Of a DNA stretch of 50,594 nucleotides, positions 27,901 to 37,066 are shown in pieces. The translations under genes and the position numbers were made by a program. The stretch spans positions 1 to 50,594 of the forward strand of contig CAMIPB010000019.1 in assembly GCA_946223355.1 (NCBI GenBank), given 5' to 3'. Source of the stretch: an uncultured Corynebacterium sp. (GTDB taxonomy: Bacteria > Actinomycetota > Actinomycetes > Mycobacteriales > Mycobacteriaceae). The stretch's first letter is position 1, and the number at the start of each line of letters is the position of its first letter. A model generated the notes under the pieces. The model worked only from the letters and a program-made list of their open reading frames with translations. It was not told where the DNA came from and made no database searches.

Positions 27901-29613
27901 TCTCGGCCCACGGAACACCGGAAGGTTAGCGTACTTGTCGGAAGTGGCTAAAACATCCTTCATCTCTGTCCACGCCGGAGTCCGGGTACCCGGCACTAGC
28001 GGGATCAGCGAAGCACCAACATCCACCAGGTTCTGGAGGTTTTTGTTAGCGTCCTTCGCCCCGTCCACAGCGGCCTGGACATCCTTGGATGCCTTAATCC
28101 CTGCCTTAATCTTACTGTCCAGATCACGGTTGGCTGAGTCGATCCCGCCCAGCGCCTTCTCGGCCTTGCGGGTAGCCTCCGATACCTTATTGACAGCGGA
28201 AGTTACCTGTTCCTGGAGATCCTCGATGGTGCGGGCGTTAGTCAGCTCTGGCTCGATGGAAAGACCACCCAACCACTGCTGCTCAATACCTCCACCACCA
28301 CCGTTGTACGACCAGTAGATCGCCTTGGGAGTAACAAACTCCACCCCCGGCTTCATCTTGATGGTGTACTCGGCGTACCGCCACTGGTTGTCAATACCGG
28401 AGAGACCGATAAGCCAGCCATTTCTCCAGTACAGATTCAGGGCCGGGTCATGATTCTTAGTAGGCTCAATCCGGTTTTCTTTATCGGTCATCAACGGATG
28501 CTGCTTTCCGTTCTGATCCTCCATGCTGAACAGCAGAGAGGACTTTCCGGTCGCCTTCACCCAGAAGGATACGACGTACCGATCCCTGTTTGATGCCTTG
28601 ACTAGCTTCTTGTTGAAGTATTCGGTCTTGCGGACCTTAGAGCCGTTAGTGGCCAGCGTGATGCCCTGGACAGGAGTACCAGCAGGTCCGGTCTTCTTCT
28701 TAAGCTTGGAGCGCCATACCGGGTTAGTGGTACCAGGCTCGAGCGCGATGAGGGATCCGCCGATGTCAACCAGGCCCGTAAGGGTCTTGGTAGCGGATTC
28801 CGCCTCTGCGACAGCCTTTTTCAGGTCCGCGTTGTTCTTGACCAGGGTGTCCATGTTCTTCTTGAACGCTGGCTGGAGAGCTCCCTGCTCGTTGGTGACC
28901 TTATCCATCCTGGAGATAGCGTGCTCAGCCCTGGATTGTGCGTCCGTCGCCTTTTGGGTCAGCGCCTTGACCTCTCGGGTGCGTCGCTGCTCTTCTTTGG
29001 TAACACGCTTCTCTACGGCGGAGACACGGTTGATAGCACTTTCCGATGCCTTGGAAGCATCCTCGGAAGCCTGGATGAGCGTCTCCTGCTTCAGCAGGAT
29101 CGACTCCATCTTCTTACCGTTCTCCTCAGCCTCGCTAAGGTAGAACGAAACCTTACGCTGCTGCTCCTGGTTCAGTGCCTCGAGATCATCTACAGCGGCA
29201 CGCGCTGCGGCAAGATTCTTCTCGCTCGCCTCAAGAAGCTCCTGCTGGGTAGCTCGAATCTTTTTCTGCTCCTCGATGTTTTCTTTAACATCGTTGGAGA
29301 GCTTAGTAACTTCCTTACCACTCTCTGTGATAGCTGTGTCGATAGGGCCGAGGCGGGTGTTCATCGCTACGCGAATCTCTTCGTACCCAGCCTTCTCACT
29401 GGTAATAGCGTCGGCAACCCCGTTCACAACCTCGGCTACAACGTCGGCTACCTTATCAAGGATCTTGCGGAACGGGGATTTGACCTCTTTCCCAAGAATC
29501 TCTCGGACTCGTGCTTCGTTAAGCCCCTGACCAAACGAAGATCCCTTCTTGTGTACGCCCTCGTACTTGTTGTTCGTGTTTTGCGAAGGCGCACGACTTA
29601 ATGGGCTAGTCAA
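24979..29613 (-). CDS. Large tail fibre/adhesin with coiled coil and four repeated modules, 1544 aa
   Basis: The TTG start at 29613 follows GGGAGGAGG on the - strand. Residues 30-270 are coiled-coil rich (TRLGPIDTAITESGKEVTKL and many Lys/Glu/Ala heptads). Four related modules of about 170-200 residues begin near 281 (DIGGSLIALEPG), 529 (DVGASLIPLVPG), 839 (DVGQSLIGYKPL) and 1078 (DIGASLVAYEDL). Each contains a YxVSFWxKA-type strand and ends with xFYWNHSNG..IAGLDIAP-like sequence, the outline of a jelly-roll carbohydrate-binding module. Helical linkers with repeated AIxxLxR or NxxAI motifs separate them. The C-terminal 270 residues (from MIHQDMIELLD) form a different domain. It probably binds cell-wall glycans. 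Confidence 0.85.
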   Translation of the reverse strand: MTSPLSRAPSQNTNNKYEGVHKKGSSFGQGLNEARVREILGKEVKSPFRKILDKVADVVAEVVNGVADAITSEKAGYEEIRVAMNTRLGPIDTAITESGKEVTKLSNDVKENIEEQKKIRATQQELLEASEKNLAAARAAVDDLEALNQEQQRKVSFYLSEAEENGKKMESILLKQETLIQASEDASKASESAINRVSAVEKRVTKEEQRRTREVKALTQKATDAQSRAEHAISRMDKVTNEQGALQPAFKKNMDTLVKNNADLKKAVAEAESATKTLTGLVDIGGSLIALEPGTTNPVWRSKLKKKTGPAGTPVQGITLATNGSKVRKTEYFNKKLVKASNRDRYVVSFWVKATGKSSLLFSMEDQNGKQHPLMTDKENRIEPTKNHDPALNLYWRNGWLIGLSGIDNQWRYAEYTIKMKPGVEFVTPKAIYWSYNGGGGGIEQQWLGGLSIEPELTNARTIEDLQEQVTSAVNKVSEATRKAEKALGGIDSANRDLDSKIKAGIKASKDVQAAVDGAKDANKNLQNLVDVGASLIPLVPGTRTPAWTEMKDVLATSDKYANLPVFRGPRATVAPDPKRRYAKVAPGTVYKVSFYAKASVANTKLFVELRNANTGGHAMARTTQTPTGGDKTWRKSSYPVDNLTLTTGWKRYEWRIEFKRDVREVFLSRFYFNHSNGSGTGYQYIAGFDIAPFIDQATIDRLQNEAILKNSKVSGTNATAIQVMQKSWDAQALVNKKQQAWNTAATRAKAAQDVLNKKQNDWNQAVTRTNSLMQNAILKNTKVGRDNATAISTLTRARDIQLTWNKNQEKWNKASRDATAAVTDSARANTRAIRALAGVDVGQSLIGYKPLTDAEIKKGVLTRKHPVWTEAAPSSGTATVDGLSRRYWGISKSKAITKGASRLRMPVVEGQTYKLSFWGYGTGNLVIYLLDQNGKHAVAKTTQITGVNRETGERTYGKNGNGTNGWLLNRFTFQGGWRKYEFEVVFKPGVKQVSFGSFYWNHGDTKTNRYQRIADLEFAPDIPTQRDVNDALNRTVKNLKKQQDLDEKFKREQKKWNKVSTKATNANTQAIKALARLDIGASLVAYEDLTDDEILKKKLTVPWRPVWSTAARWHRNKDTAGAGDKKFMAGQPYKDMFGSPVSAGTVSAKEAWVSVDPDAIYKVTYWAKSTVKNAAIQIFMKAPKGEPSSPIRRAYKVELDEGKVTWNKSKTGGTEIVGYVPISKTWKRFEFYFQAAPGVSALAFDRINWSKGGATTGNVWVAGLDVSPYIPDQEEVDRLQNESIDNLKKWQKEDKKNAKRQEVINSSVENQIMIHQDMIELLDIRTPKTYGMRISDPKTFPKNNSGYSHFHKKTMRGYRWITPFFEAFLTSDNTYGYVYIGFYGQWDGMFDIEVNWDSGVLDNWTKSVSGKNGNRSYKFRGGARHINMRSVQVTIYPRSLKREVTIRGTSVTDQNKLVREKTREYVRFKNTVTCNQYVRARDIAGKQQVFATGKTIAARYIYFKDLKAGTTYKFTEADEKDMEYSVPTQFTTNVSSPQLVSAS

Positions 29614-29956
29614 TCAAACCCTCCTCCCTAAACTCCTCGATCATCTTTGCCTTCTCCCCTGGTGTCATCAGGGAAGCCGTAGGCACCAGCGGCTCGTGAA
29701 TAGGCTCTTCGATGTCTACCCACTTACCGCTGGTATTCAGCTCGTGGTCCTGGCCTCTCACCGGAGGCTGGTAATGAATGGTCTGCTGCTCCGGATCATG
29801 AACAAACCCGCACGCTGACAGGTGCTCAGACCAGCGACGAAGCACCGGCTCCGGAAACGCTATCGGAATCCCGTTAAACTCCACCCCCCTCAGCGCCCAC
29901 AAAAAACGCTCTGACGGGTCGTTAAAATCAGTCTCTTCCTGGCGCGGGATAGCCAC
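29606..29956 (-). CDS. Small tail-region protein, 116 aa
   Basis: The GTG at 29956 has AGGAG 7 bases upstream and overlaps the stop of the previous gene (TAGTG). The protein has an N-terminal ETDFNDPSERFLWALRGV, a middle with LRRWSEHLSACGFVHDPEQQ, and ends LMTPGEKAKMIEEFREEGLI. It resembles the 'phage gene 29'-like proteins found among actinophage tail genes, but this is a pattern memory only. It overlaps the fibre start by eight bases, so it may chaperone or anchor the fibre. Confidence 0.65.
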   Translation of the reverse strand: MAIPRQEETDFNDPSERFLWALRGVEFNGIPIAFPEPVLRRWSEHLSACGFVHDPEQQTIHYQPPVRGQDHELNTSGKWVDIEEPIHEPLVPTASLMTPGEKAKMIEEFREEGLID

Positions 29957-31563
29957 TACCAAACTCCTAGCTCTCGGAGGCTGGAAGTCAGATGCTCCAG
30001 CCTGTTCTGAACAAACTCAATTCCGGAGTTCCACTCCGGCTTACCTATCGAGATCTCCCAATCCCGCTCGTCGGCGGAAGATCGGTACGTCAACTCCTGG
30101 ACCTGCTCGACGTACAGCTGGTCCTTCGGCATACCCAGGGCATGAACAGCTACTCGATCTCCGATGAAGAAGTCCCCAAACCCTGCCGGACCTACCCAGT
30201 AGGGGGAGCCGTTATTCATCTTCACCGTGGCAGCGAACCTCTCTCGAGTGTCGTACTTCGCTCTGCGCAGCGTGGACAGTGCGTTCAGCGTGTACGCCTG
30301 GTCGGAACCATCCACCCACTGCTCAAACGGGTAATCCCAGCCCTGCTCCTTGATTCGGTCGTGGTGCTTGTGGGCCATAAAGGCCATGAACACGTCCGAG
30401 TACAGCGGCTCAAGAAGCGCGTCTGCGACAGAACCAAGCTGCGATTGTCCAATCAGAGAGCCGAGCAAGCCGCCAAACCCGATGATCGAGGCTTTGATAG
30501 CCTCGTTCACACCCGGCATAGAAGAACCACCAGTCACAAACTGAGACGGCCCAGGAGGCGAATACTCGAACTCGGTAGCCTCGATTCCGGTGTAACGACC
30601 GTGCTCCAACACTACCCACGGTGCAGAAGGGAGAGAGCCAGCCTTCACCTTCGCGGAATACTCGGCAGGAAAATCTACCTTCGGGAGAGTATCCAAACCC
30701 TCTACAAGCCCGTCTGTTGACTTGATTCTCTTGATAGCTCTGCGTAGACCTTGACGGGTGTTTCCGCCGAACGAGGTCTGCTTATTCCAACCCGACTGAT
30801 CCTTCACGTCGAACACCAGGCACCCGTACCGAAGCTGCTTCCCCGGAATAGGGTCTGGGTCTCCCGGCAGGTAGCGTCGGCAGTCGATGGTTAGCTGTGC
30901 ATCCGCCAGGATCGGCGCAACGCAATCGTGGAACGACTTAAACCTCGAGTAGACCACCGAGGTCAGCGACGTATCGCTACCGAAATCAACCGGCTTCACT
31001 ACCATCGACCAGTTGGACATATCCAGATCAAACCACTGCCTAAAGTTGAGCGGGTCATCCGGAATCATCCACAGACTATTGTTCTTGCGAAGCAGGTTCA
31101 CAAACAACGTAGAGGCCACAGCCCATCGAGAAGGACCGAACAGCATCCATGCCTTCGGGAACTGCACCTCGGCGGGCAAGAACGGATTAGCCCAGACCAG
31201 GAGCTCACGCAGCTTCGCGTAGTCGTGCAGCGCGTACAGCTCGAGCTGCTGGTCGCCTTTGTAGTCTACGACCACCTTCATGGTTTCGATACGGCCAGAC
31301 CAGCGGGCCCCGTCCTTATCGAACGTGAGGTACAGGCTCTTCGTCGGCCACTTCTGCGGATCCATCAAGGTCTCCGACATCCAGTGATCCAGCGGGAGTT
31401 CGACCGTAGCCGCTCCAGCGTCGTTATTAAGGAACGTAAACTCGTGCTTGTAATCCCCGGAGAGGGTACCGAGCAGGTTCCAGTCACCATCCCACACACG
31501 AATAAGCGTCTCTACGCTCTCCCGGTTTCGGGAATTATCTAATTCTGTTTGGAGGAAACTCAC
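29956..31563 (-). CDS. Minor tail (hub/tip) protein, 535 aa
   Basis: It has the length, position and N-terminal beta-rich domain (VETLIRVWDGDWNLLGTLSG, then YKHEFTFLNNDAGAATVELP) of the actinophage tail-tip proteins following the distal tail protein (Gp37-like family). GRIETMKVVVDYKGDQQLELYA-like strands follow, and the C-terminal part has the hub-like VAVHALGMPKDQLYVEQVQE. A hydrophobic Gly-rich stretch (ASIIGFGGLLGSLIG, about 375) is notable and could be a membrane-active segment. The GTG start at 31563 lacks an obvious Shine-Dalgarno; it is 5 bases after the previous stop. Confidence 0.8.
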   Translation of the reverse strand: MSFLQTELDNSRNRESVETLIRVWDGDWNLLGTLSGDYKHEFTFLNNDAGAATVELPLDHWMSETLMDPQKWPTKSLYLTFDKDGARWSGRIETMKVVVDYKGDQQLELYALHDYAKLRELLVWANPFLPAEVQFPKAWMLFGPSRWAVASTLFVNLLRKNNSLWMIPDDPLNFRQWFDLDMSNWSMVVKPVDFGSDTSLTSVVYSRFKSFHDCVAPILADAQLTIDCRRYLPGDPDPIPGKQLRYGCLVFDVKDQSGWNKQTSFGGNTRQGLRRAIKRIKSTDGLVEGLDTLPKVDFPAEYSAKVKAGSLPSAPWVVLEHGRYTGIEATEFEYSPPGPSQFVTGGSSMPGVNEAIKASIIGFGGLLGSLIGQSQLGSVADALLEPLYSDVFMAFMAHKHHDRIKEQGWDYPFEQWVDGSDQAYTLNALSTLRRAKYDTRERFAATVKMNNGSPYWVGPAGFGDFFIGDRVAVHALGMPKDQLYVEQVQELTYRSSADERDWEISIGKPEWNSGIEFVQNRLEHLTSSLRELGVW

Positions 31564-31567
31564 GGTA

Positions 31568-32404
31568 TCACCACGGCCTCATGTAAGGGACTTCTACCAG
31601 CGCAAAGATCTCTTTGTTGGTCTTGTTCTCCACAGCAATGATGGTCTCGTACTCGCCAGGCACGATATGAGGGCTATACCTAACTCCGTTAAGTCGGTTC
31701 CAGACATTCGGGTCGCTATAACTCTTCCACTGACGGGATCCTGGATCAGTGTTGATGTAATACCGTCCAGACAAGAGACTCGGAAGACTGATAAGCGTCT
31801 CTTGCCCATCTACATAAACAAGAATATCTCCCGTAGCAGGGCCAACTATCTCTATCCGGGGGTAGAGAGGTCCGTGATTACGGAGAACATCGAACTCTCT
31901 CTTTTTACCTACTTCAATTCGGGTTTTCTTCCCTAAATCTGCTTTCTCGTACCAGAACGGATCGTCCGCAACCACCGACATATTCACATCGACGGCTCCC
32001 ATCACAGCAGGGTCGTAGTTCGTGTCAACCTCGTACTCGTCAAGACGCACCCGAAGGACACGCTTTGTCTTGGCAGTCTCTACCTCGATCTCGGTGTACG
32101 AATCGTAGCTCCACAAGCTACGCCACAACTCCTCGTTCTCGAACCACTCAACAGAGTCACCCAGGATCGTGACTCTAAAAACGACGTTGCGCTCTGCGAA
32201 TCGGGTGGATACGAGCCGGGTACCGGGTCTACCTCCGGGGGCTCGGGTGTATGCCTCGCTCACCGGATCAACCAGACCGCTCATCTCTGTAGCAAGCTCA
32301 ATACCGTGCTTACCAGCATCCTTGCCGGAGACAGTAATCTCCGGAATACGAATCTCTGGTTCCAGGGACTTGTTCAGTTTCCGGACTCGTATCACCGTTT
32401 CCAC
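31568..32404 (-). CDS. Distal tail protein (Dit-like), 278 aa
   Basis: It lies directly after the tape measure, where Dit proteins are encoded. The N-terminal barrel domain is seen in RNVVFRVTILGDSVEWFENE, LWRSLWSYDSYTEIEVETAK and RVLRVRLDEYEVDTNYDP. The C-terminal part (RIEIVGPATGDILVYVDGQE, then GRYYINTDPGSRQWKS) forms the second beta domain with the common tail motif YINTDPG. Dit forms the ring that joins tail tube and tip. The GTG at 32404 follows AAGGAG. Confidence 0.8.
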   Translation of the reverse strand: METVIRVRKLNKSLEPEIRIPEITVSGKDAGKHGIELATEMSGLVDPVSEAYTRAPGGRPGTRLVSTRFAERNVVFRVTILGDSVEWFENEELWRSLWSYDSYTEIEVETAKTKRVLRVRLDEYEVDTNYDPAVMGAVDVNMSVVADDPFWYEKADLGKKTRIEVGKKREFDVLRNHGPLYPRIEIVGPATGDILVYVDGQETLISLPSLLSGRYYINTDPGSRQWKSYSDPNVWNRLNGVRYSPHIVPGEYETIIAVENKTNKEIFALVEVPYMRPW

Positions 32405-32415
32405 AGTGCAACTCC

Positions 32416-35400
32416 TTATCTCATCTTCATCATCTGCTTGCGGACACGCAGGTTCTCGCGGCGGATGGCCTCCTGCATATCCTCGACGTGGTAGTGAACC
32501 TCCGTCTTAGGATCGTCACGGAACCTCTTAGCGTCCGTGTTGCTCCAGTTCCAGGCAGCAGCCTGGTCGATAGCGCGGGAGATAACTCCGTCGCCCATAC
32601 CGAGGTCTTGCTTCAGCTGCTGCAAGTTCGAGAGGACGAACTCAACAGGAACTGCGCTGATGCCGGACTCCTCGATTGCCTTGTTGAAGGCGTACTCGAA
32701 GTGCTCGGCGTTGACGTTGGCCTCGACCTTCGCGTAGATCGGGTGATCCCCGAACATGGCCTGGGCCTGTCGCACAGCCGCCAGAGCGCCCTGACGGGTC
32801 TTTTGGACCAGCTGTTCGGACTTCACCACCTGCTCAAGCTGCTTAGCGAGCAAGCCCTTCATGCCCTCGACGTAAAAGCCGTTGAACGACCTCTCGATGT
32901 TGGAGTAGTCAGGGGCCTCGAGGTCCTCAGCGAGACTCTTGCGAATCTCAGCTACCTGCTCGGCGTATCGCTTGTTCTCCTTCGCAATCTTCTCAGTCTG
33001 CTTCTCTGTCGCCTTCAGGTTTTTGTCGTGCTTCTTACCAGCATTGCCCTTCGACTCTGCAATCTTCCTGGTCTGCTCGTTGTAATCCTTGTTGATCTTA
33101 GCGAGCTTCTCGAGATGCTTCTTCTCGGCATCTGCTTCCCTCTCACGGGACTTTGCGATCTTTTTCGCGTTCGACTCGAGCACCGGCTGAAGAACCTTGT
33201 CGTGATGGAACTTCTCGAACGGCGCGTTAACCGCCTTCGTAAACTCGTTACCAGCGGCTGCAACCTTGCGAGAAGCGTCCTTGACAGAGCCGATCTCAGA
33301 GGTCATGCCCCCGGCAAAATCCTTCACCAGTGCCTTACCGGAGTACGTGGTGTAGCCACGACCAGAGAACGGGCCTTCCTTCGCCGGAGAGAACGGGAAG
33401 AAGTTACGCGCAGCACTCACAACAGACTGAGCAGCAGAAGCCACAGCGCCGATCATCGAGGTGATGCCGTTGATGAAGCCCTGCACCAAAGCTCGACCGG
33501 AGCTGACCAGCATACCGCCCAGGTTGCCCATAGCTCCACGAACTCTGCCAGGCAGGCTCGCAGCCAGGCTTACCGCCTGAGAGAACCCGGACGAGACAGC
33601 ACTCACGAACGAGGACATAGCCGAGCTGATCGTAGAAACGATGCTCGAAGCAGCGTTACTCACGCTCGAGATGACATTGCTTGCCATGTCAGCTGCGGCG
33701 GAAATCACGGTACCCACAGCCGAGGAGACTGCGGACGAGACCGAGCTCCACGCGTTCGAGGTAGCGGACACAACCGTATCCCACGCGCCGGTTACGGCGG
33801 AGGAAATACTGCTGAACGCGCTCGAAGCAGTAGACTGGATGGAGGTCCAGATGCTCGAGAGCGTACTCGAGATCCCCTCCCACACAGCCGTCCACACAGC
33901 CACGATAGGGTCCCACACGCTGCTAATCAGCGTGGACACCCCGGTCCAGGCGATTATCGCGTAGTTCTTGATGAAATCCCACGCGGTGGTTAGCACAGTC
34001 TGGATAGCAGTCCAGGCGACGGACCAAACCGTCTGCAAACTATCCCACACTGTTCCAAGCATCTGGCTTGCGCCAGTCCAAGCAAGAACCGCGTAGCTCT
34101 TGATCTGATCCCAGACAGTAGATAGCGCCGTACCGATAACAGTCCAGGACAAAGACCAGAGATCCTTTACACCATCCCAGACAGTGCCGATCAGATTGCC
34201 AATCCCATCCCAGGCTGCGCTGGCTTGTGCCTTGATCCCATCCCACACACCGACCAAGGCAGGACCAAGCTGCTGCATACCTGCAACAACCCTGCTCTTA
34301 ATGTCGCTTAGGCGAGCAGAAATCTCAGCAGGGCTCGGCAGGCCCGCCGTGGTGGTGTTGGTCTCGTCGGCTCGCTTGTTAAGCTCCTCGTGGCCCTTCT
34401 TGAAACGGTCTCGGATACCGTCCCACGCCTTGCCGAACTTCTCCTTAGCTCGGTTAGCAGCCTTGCCGATTCGGTCAGGGGCCTTGTCCAGGTTCGCTTT
34501 AGCGTGCTCCATTCCCTTGCTCCACCGCTGGCGAACATCGTCAGCGAGTCGGCCAGCAGGCTCCCAGTGCTTCACGAGCAGCCTGCCTGCGTCTGCAACG
34601 GTTAGCGCGATACCGACACCAGGGATAAGACGGCCTAGTCCCTTACCTGCGAACCTGGCGAAGCCGCCCAGCTTCCCGAGGTGCTTACCGAACCCTCGAA
34701 TCTTCGGGGCTCCGCGCTTAGCGAAAGATCCGACGCTAGATACTCCCCGGCCTACACCCTTCAGCATAGATCCGAGCTTCTTATTACCCCTCAATGCCTT
34801 CAGACCCTTACCAACAACGCCGAGAGACTTACCGACACCCTTGACAACACCAATCGCCTTGAATCCGGCTGCTACGCCGAACAAGACCGGGATGGCGGGT
34901 CCGATCTTCTCCACGATAGGAGCAGCAGCGGAGAGGAAGTCTCCCAATCCCTCACCGATAGCCGGGAGGTGGGGAGCAATATCCTTTAGTGCGTTAGAGA
35001 TCGCGGTACCCATGCGCTCCATGCCAGGTCCCGCAGCCACGATCATGTCCGACAACGCCGGAACAACGTCCTTGATGACGGTTCCAGCGACCTCAGCCAC
35101 GATAGGGGCAATGGTCTCTATAGCTCGACCAATACTGCCGAAGAAGCCGTCCAAAGCCTGAACGCCCTCAGCCGACTGAACCCAATCAGCGGTGCGCTGA
35201 ACGATCCCTGTCAGAGGGGCGAGGAGCCCTTGCCCGGTCCTAGTCATGCTGGAGAACACACCGCCGACGATGGCTCCGACGTTCTTGGTATTCGTCCAGA
35301 ACGTCTTGAGGGTCTCAACGTTACGGTCCATAGCCCGCTGGAGAGAGCCGGACTCCAGACTCGCCAGCATTTTGTTCGACCACTCTCGGGCGGTCGTAGA

Positions 35401-36660
35401 GATGCCCTGGGTGATCTTACTGAACGTCGTAGCGCCAGCGGCACCTACAGCGGACAGACCGGGGATAAACCCTGTGAGGCTGTCAACCAGGTTACCTGCG
35501 GCCTTTGAGGCCCCTCCGATGGTCTGGGTGAGGACTCGCATACCTCGATCCGACGCAAAGAACGAAGCAACCCTATCGGTTGCCCGACCGAAACGTCCGG
35601 ACAGCTTGGTTACAGCAGCACCAACCATATCCACGGCTGGGGTTAGCCGAGAAAAATCCGTCCTGACGTTGCCCCAAAACCTCTCCTGAGCGCCGGAGGT
35701 AGCTAGGTTATACGCCTGCTTCAGGTCGAACAGACTGGTTGCGGCTCGCCTCGCGTTAGGCCCCATGCCAGCTACAGCCTCGTTAAACTCAGATAGGTTC
35801 TGCGCCTTGAGTGCGTTACCAAATCCCTGGAACGACTTGTAAAGCGCCCCGTAAGACAGAGCGGCTGCTGCAACAACAGACGGTGCGAGTGCTGCGGTCA
35901 CCTGCACCAGAGCGGAAGCTGCCTTGAGTGTCGAGGCAACCATCGGAGCGAACGCTACGCCGAGAGCAGAAACAGCTAGAGTGGCGATGGCGATGGCACC
36001 CTTAAACCGGGTGAAGCCCTTAACGAGACCTTCGATAATCTCGCCGCCGAACATGCGGTAGAACGGCCTGACGGCGGCCTCGGACAAATGCCCGATCCCC
36101 TTCAAACTCTCCCGCAGCTGACGGGAATCGAGGACCGTGCGCACCCTTAGCGTCATCGCCTTAGACGTGGCCTTCGCCCAGGCAATCGCCTTGGCAGTGG
36201 CTCCGTTCTCGTCAAAGTCCACCTTGGCCTTGATCTTGCCGAGCAAGGACTGGGCCTTCGACCGGATAGCAAGAGCCTGAGCACCGATGCCCGTACTGTC
36301 GATGGTTGCATCCATCACCAGCTTGGACTTCGCGCTCTCGATCATGGCTCGAAGCTTCGCCCGGAAGCCACGTTCGTTAAGCTCGGTAGAGACCTGCACG
36401 GTCTCCTTTATCTTGCTCGTGGTCTCCTTAAGCTTGCTCTTGAGCTTGTCCTCGTCCTTGAGCTTGGCCTCGACCTCAACGTCCGTATCGGACCTGTCGA
36501 TCTGCCGTTCTAGATCGTCAGAATCAAAGTCGGGCCTGACCCGGATTCGCTCCCCGTCCAGGTCCTTAAGGTCGCGCTCAACCTTTTCTTTAAAGCCGTC
36601 CGTGTTAGGAACGACTCGGATACTTACGCGGCCTACTTCCTTGCCGCCAGCACTAGCCAC
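32416..36660 (-). CDS. Tape measure protein, 1414 aa
   Basis: I chose the GTG at 36660 (AAGGAGG six bases earlier) instead of the longer open frame. Residues 1-170 are charged and helical (VSIRVVPNTDGFKEKVERDL). Hydrophobic helices lie near 215-275 (AIAIATLAVSALGVAFAPMV). Residues 780-930 contain Trp-rich tandem repeats of about 44 residues (LIGTVWDGVKDLWSLSWTVI, LGTVWDSLQTVWSVAWTAIQ). A Ser-rich helical region and a C-terminal coiled coil (about 1150-1250) follow. It sets tail length and is threaded through the tube; the length suggests a long tail of roughly 200 nm by the usual 0.15 nm per residue rule. Confidence 0.95.
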   Translation of the reverse strand: MASAGGKEVGRVSIRVVPNTDGFKEKVERDLKDLDGERIRVRPDFDSDDLERQIDRSDTDVEVEAKLKDEDKLKSKLKETTSKIKETVQVSTELNERGFRAKLRAMIESAKSKLVMDATIDSTGIGAQALAIRSKAQSLLGKIKAKVDFDENGATAKAIAWAKATSKAMTLRVRTVLDSRQLRESLKGIGHLSEAAVRPFYRMFGGEIIEGLVKGFTRFKGAIAIATLAVSALGVAFAPMVASTLKAASALVQVTAALAPSVVAAAALSYGALYKSFQGFGNALKAQNLSEFNEAVAGMGPNARRAATSLFDLKQAYNLATSGAQERFWGNVRTDFSRLTPAVDMVGAAVTKLSGRFGRATDRVASFFASDRGMRVLTQTIGGASKAAGNLVDSLTGFIPGLSAVGAAGATTFSKITQGISTTAREWSNKMLASLESGSLQRAMDRNVETLKTFWTNTKNVGAIVGGVFSSMTRTGQGLLAPLTGIVQRTADWVQSAEGVQALDGFFGSIGRAIETIAPIVAEVAGTVIKDVVPALSDMIVAAGPGMERMGTAISNALKDIAPHLPAIGEGLGDFLSAAAPIVEKIGPAIPVLFGVAAGFKAIGVVKGVGKSLGVVGKGLKALRGNKKLGSMLKGVGRGVSSVGSFAKRGAPKIRGFGKHLGKLGGFARFAGKGLGRLIPGVGIALTVADAGRLLVKHWEPAGRLADDVRQRWSKGMEHAKANLDKAPDRIGKAANRAKEKFGKAWDGIRDRFKKGHEELNKRADETNTTTAGLPSPAEISARLSDIKSRVVAGMQQLGPALVGVWDGIKAQASAAWDGIGNLIGTVWDGVKDLWSLSWTVIGTALSTVWDQIKSYAVLAWTGASQMLGTVWDSLQTVWSVAWTAIQTVLTTAWDFIKNYAIIAWTGVSTLISSVWDPIVAVWTAVWEGISSTLSSIWTSIQSTASSAFSSISSAVTGAWDTVVSATSNAWSSVSSAVSSAVGTVISAAADMASNVISSVSNAASSIVSTISSAMSSFVSAVSSGFSQAVSLAASLPGRVRGAMGNLGGMLVSSGRALVQGFINGITSMIGAVASAAQSVVSAARNFFPFSPAKEGPFSGRGYTTYSGKALVKDFAGGMTSEIGSVKDASRKVAAAGNEFTKAVNAPFEKFHHDKVLQPVLESNAKKIAKSREREADAEKKHLEKLAKINKDYNEQTRKIAESKGNAGKKHDKNLKATEKQTEKIAKENKRYAEQVAEIRKSLAEDLEAPDYSNIERSFNGFYVEGMKGLLAKQLEQVVKSEQLVQKTRQGALAAVRQAQAMFGDHPIYAKVEANVNAEHFEYAFNKAIEESGISAVPVEFVLSNLQQLKQDLGMGDGVISRAIDQAAAWNWSNTDAKRFRDDPKTEVHYHVEDMQEAIRRENLRVRKQMMKMR

Positions 36661-37066
36661 TGCTCTCCTCCTTCTTCTCACGAAAGACGGCTTGTGCCAT
36701 CTTCAAAAAGCTGTTCGTTTTCTTCGGCGGCTTAGCTCCCGGCACCTTTACAGGCGTAGGCTGCTTCAGCTTCTTCTTCGTGCGCACCTGCATGTTCGCG
36801 TAGGTGTTCTCTCGCACCGCATCAATCAGCGAGGCAAGCATGTACGAATTGGTATTCCAGCCCGCCGAATCAGGAACACCGCCCGCGAGGGCACCGAACG
36901 TGGATCCGAGAGGGAGCCCCTCGATCAGGGCTAGGGTTTGAGCAGGGGAAATCTCGGGTGGTTCTTTGAGTAGCCCTACAACGTCCACCCCGTAGTACCG
37001 GAGCAGGTCCGCGTACAAGGCGGACCCGTGCTCCTCGAAGTACCCGTCGAGGGCTATGCTTCCCCC
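36653..37066 (-). CDS. Tail assembly chaperone, frameshifted C-terminal part
   Basis: The frame opens directly at the slippery site and reads GSIALDGYFEEHGSALYADL, then LRYYGVDVVGLLKEPPEISP, the typical actinophage chaperone-2 sequence. It is thus joined to the upstream gene by a -1 shift and is not a free-standing gene. The first in-frame ATG-like start at 37018 would cut into the conserved block. The C-terminal half is basic (RTKKKLKQPTPVKVPGAKPP). The fusion protein helps the tape measure assemble; its stop overlaps the tape-measure start. Confidence 0.9.
   Translation of the reverse strand, partial: GGSIALDGYFEEHGSALYADLLRYYGVDVVGLLKEPPEISPAQTLALIEGLPLGSTFGALAGGVPDSAGWNTNSYMLASLIDAVRENTYANMQVRTKKKLKQPTPVKVPGAKPPKKTNSFLKMAQAVFREKKEESSG

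Noticed and set aside
32488..33993. 501-codon + strand frame opposite the tape measure
   Set aside because: Product is Leu/Arg/His-rich repeats mirroring tape-measure codons; no Shine-Dalgarno and convergent with the late operon.
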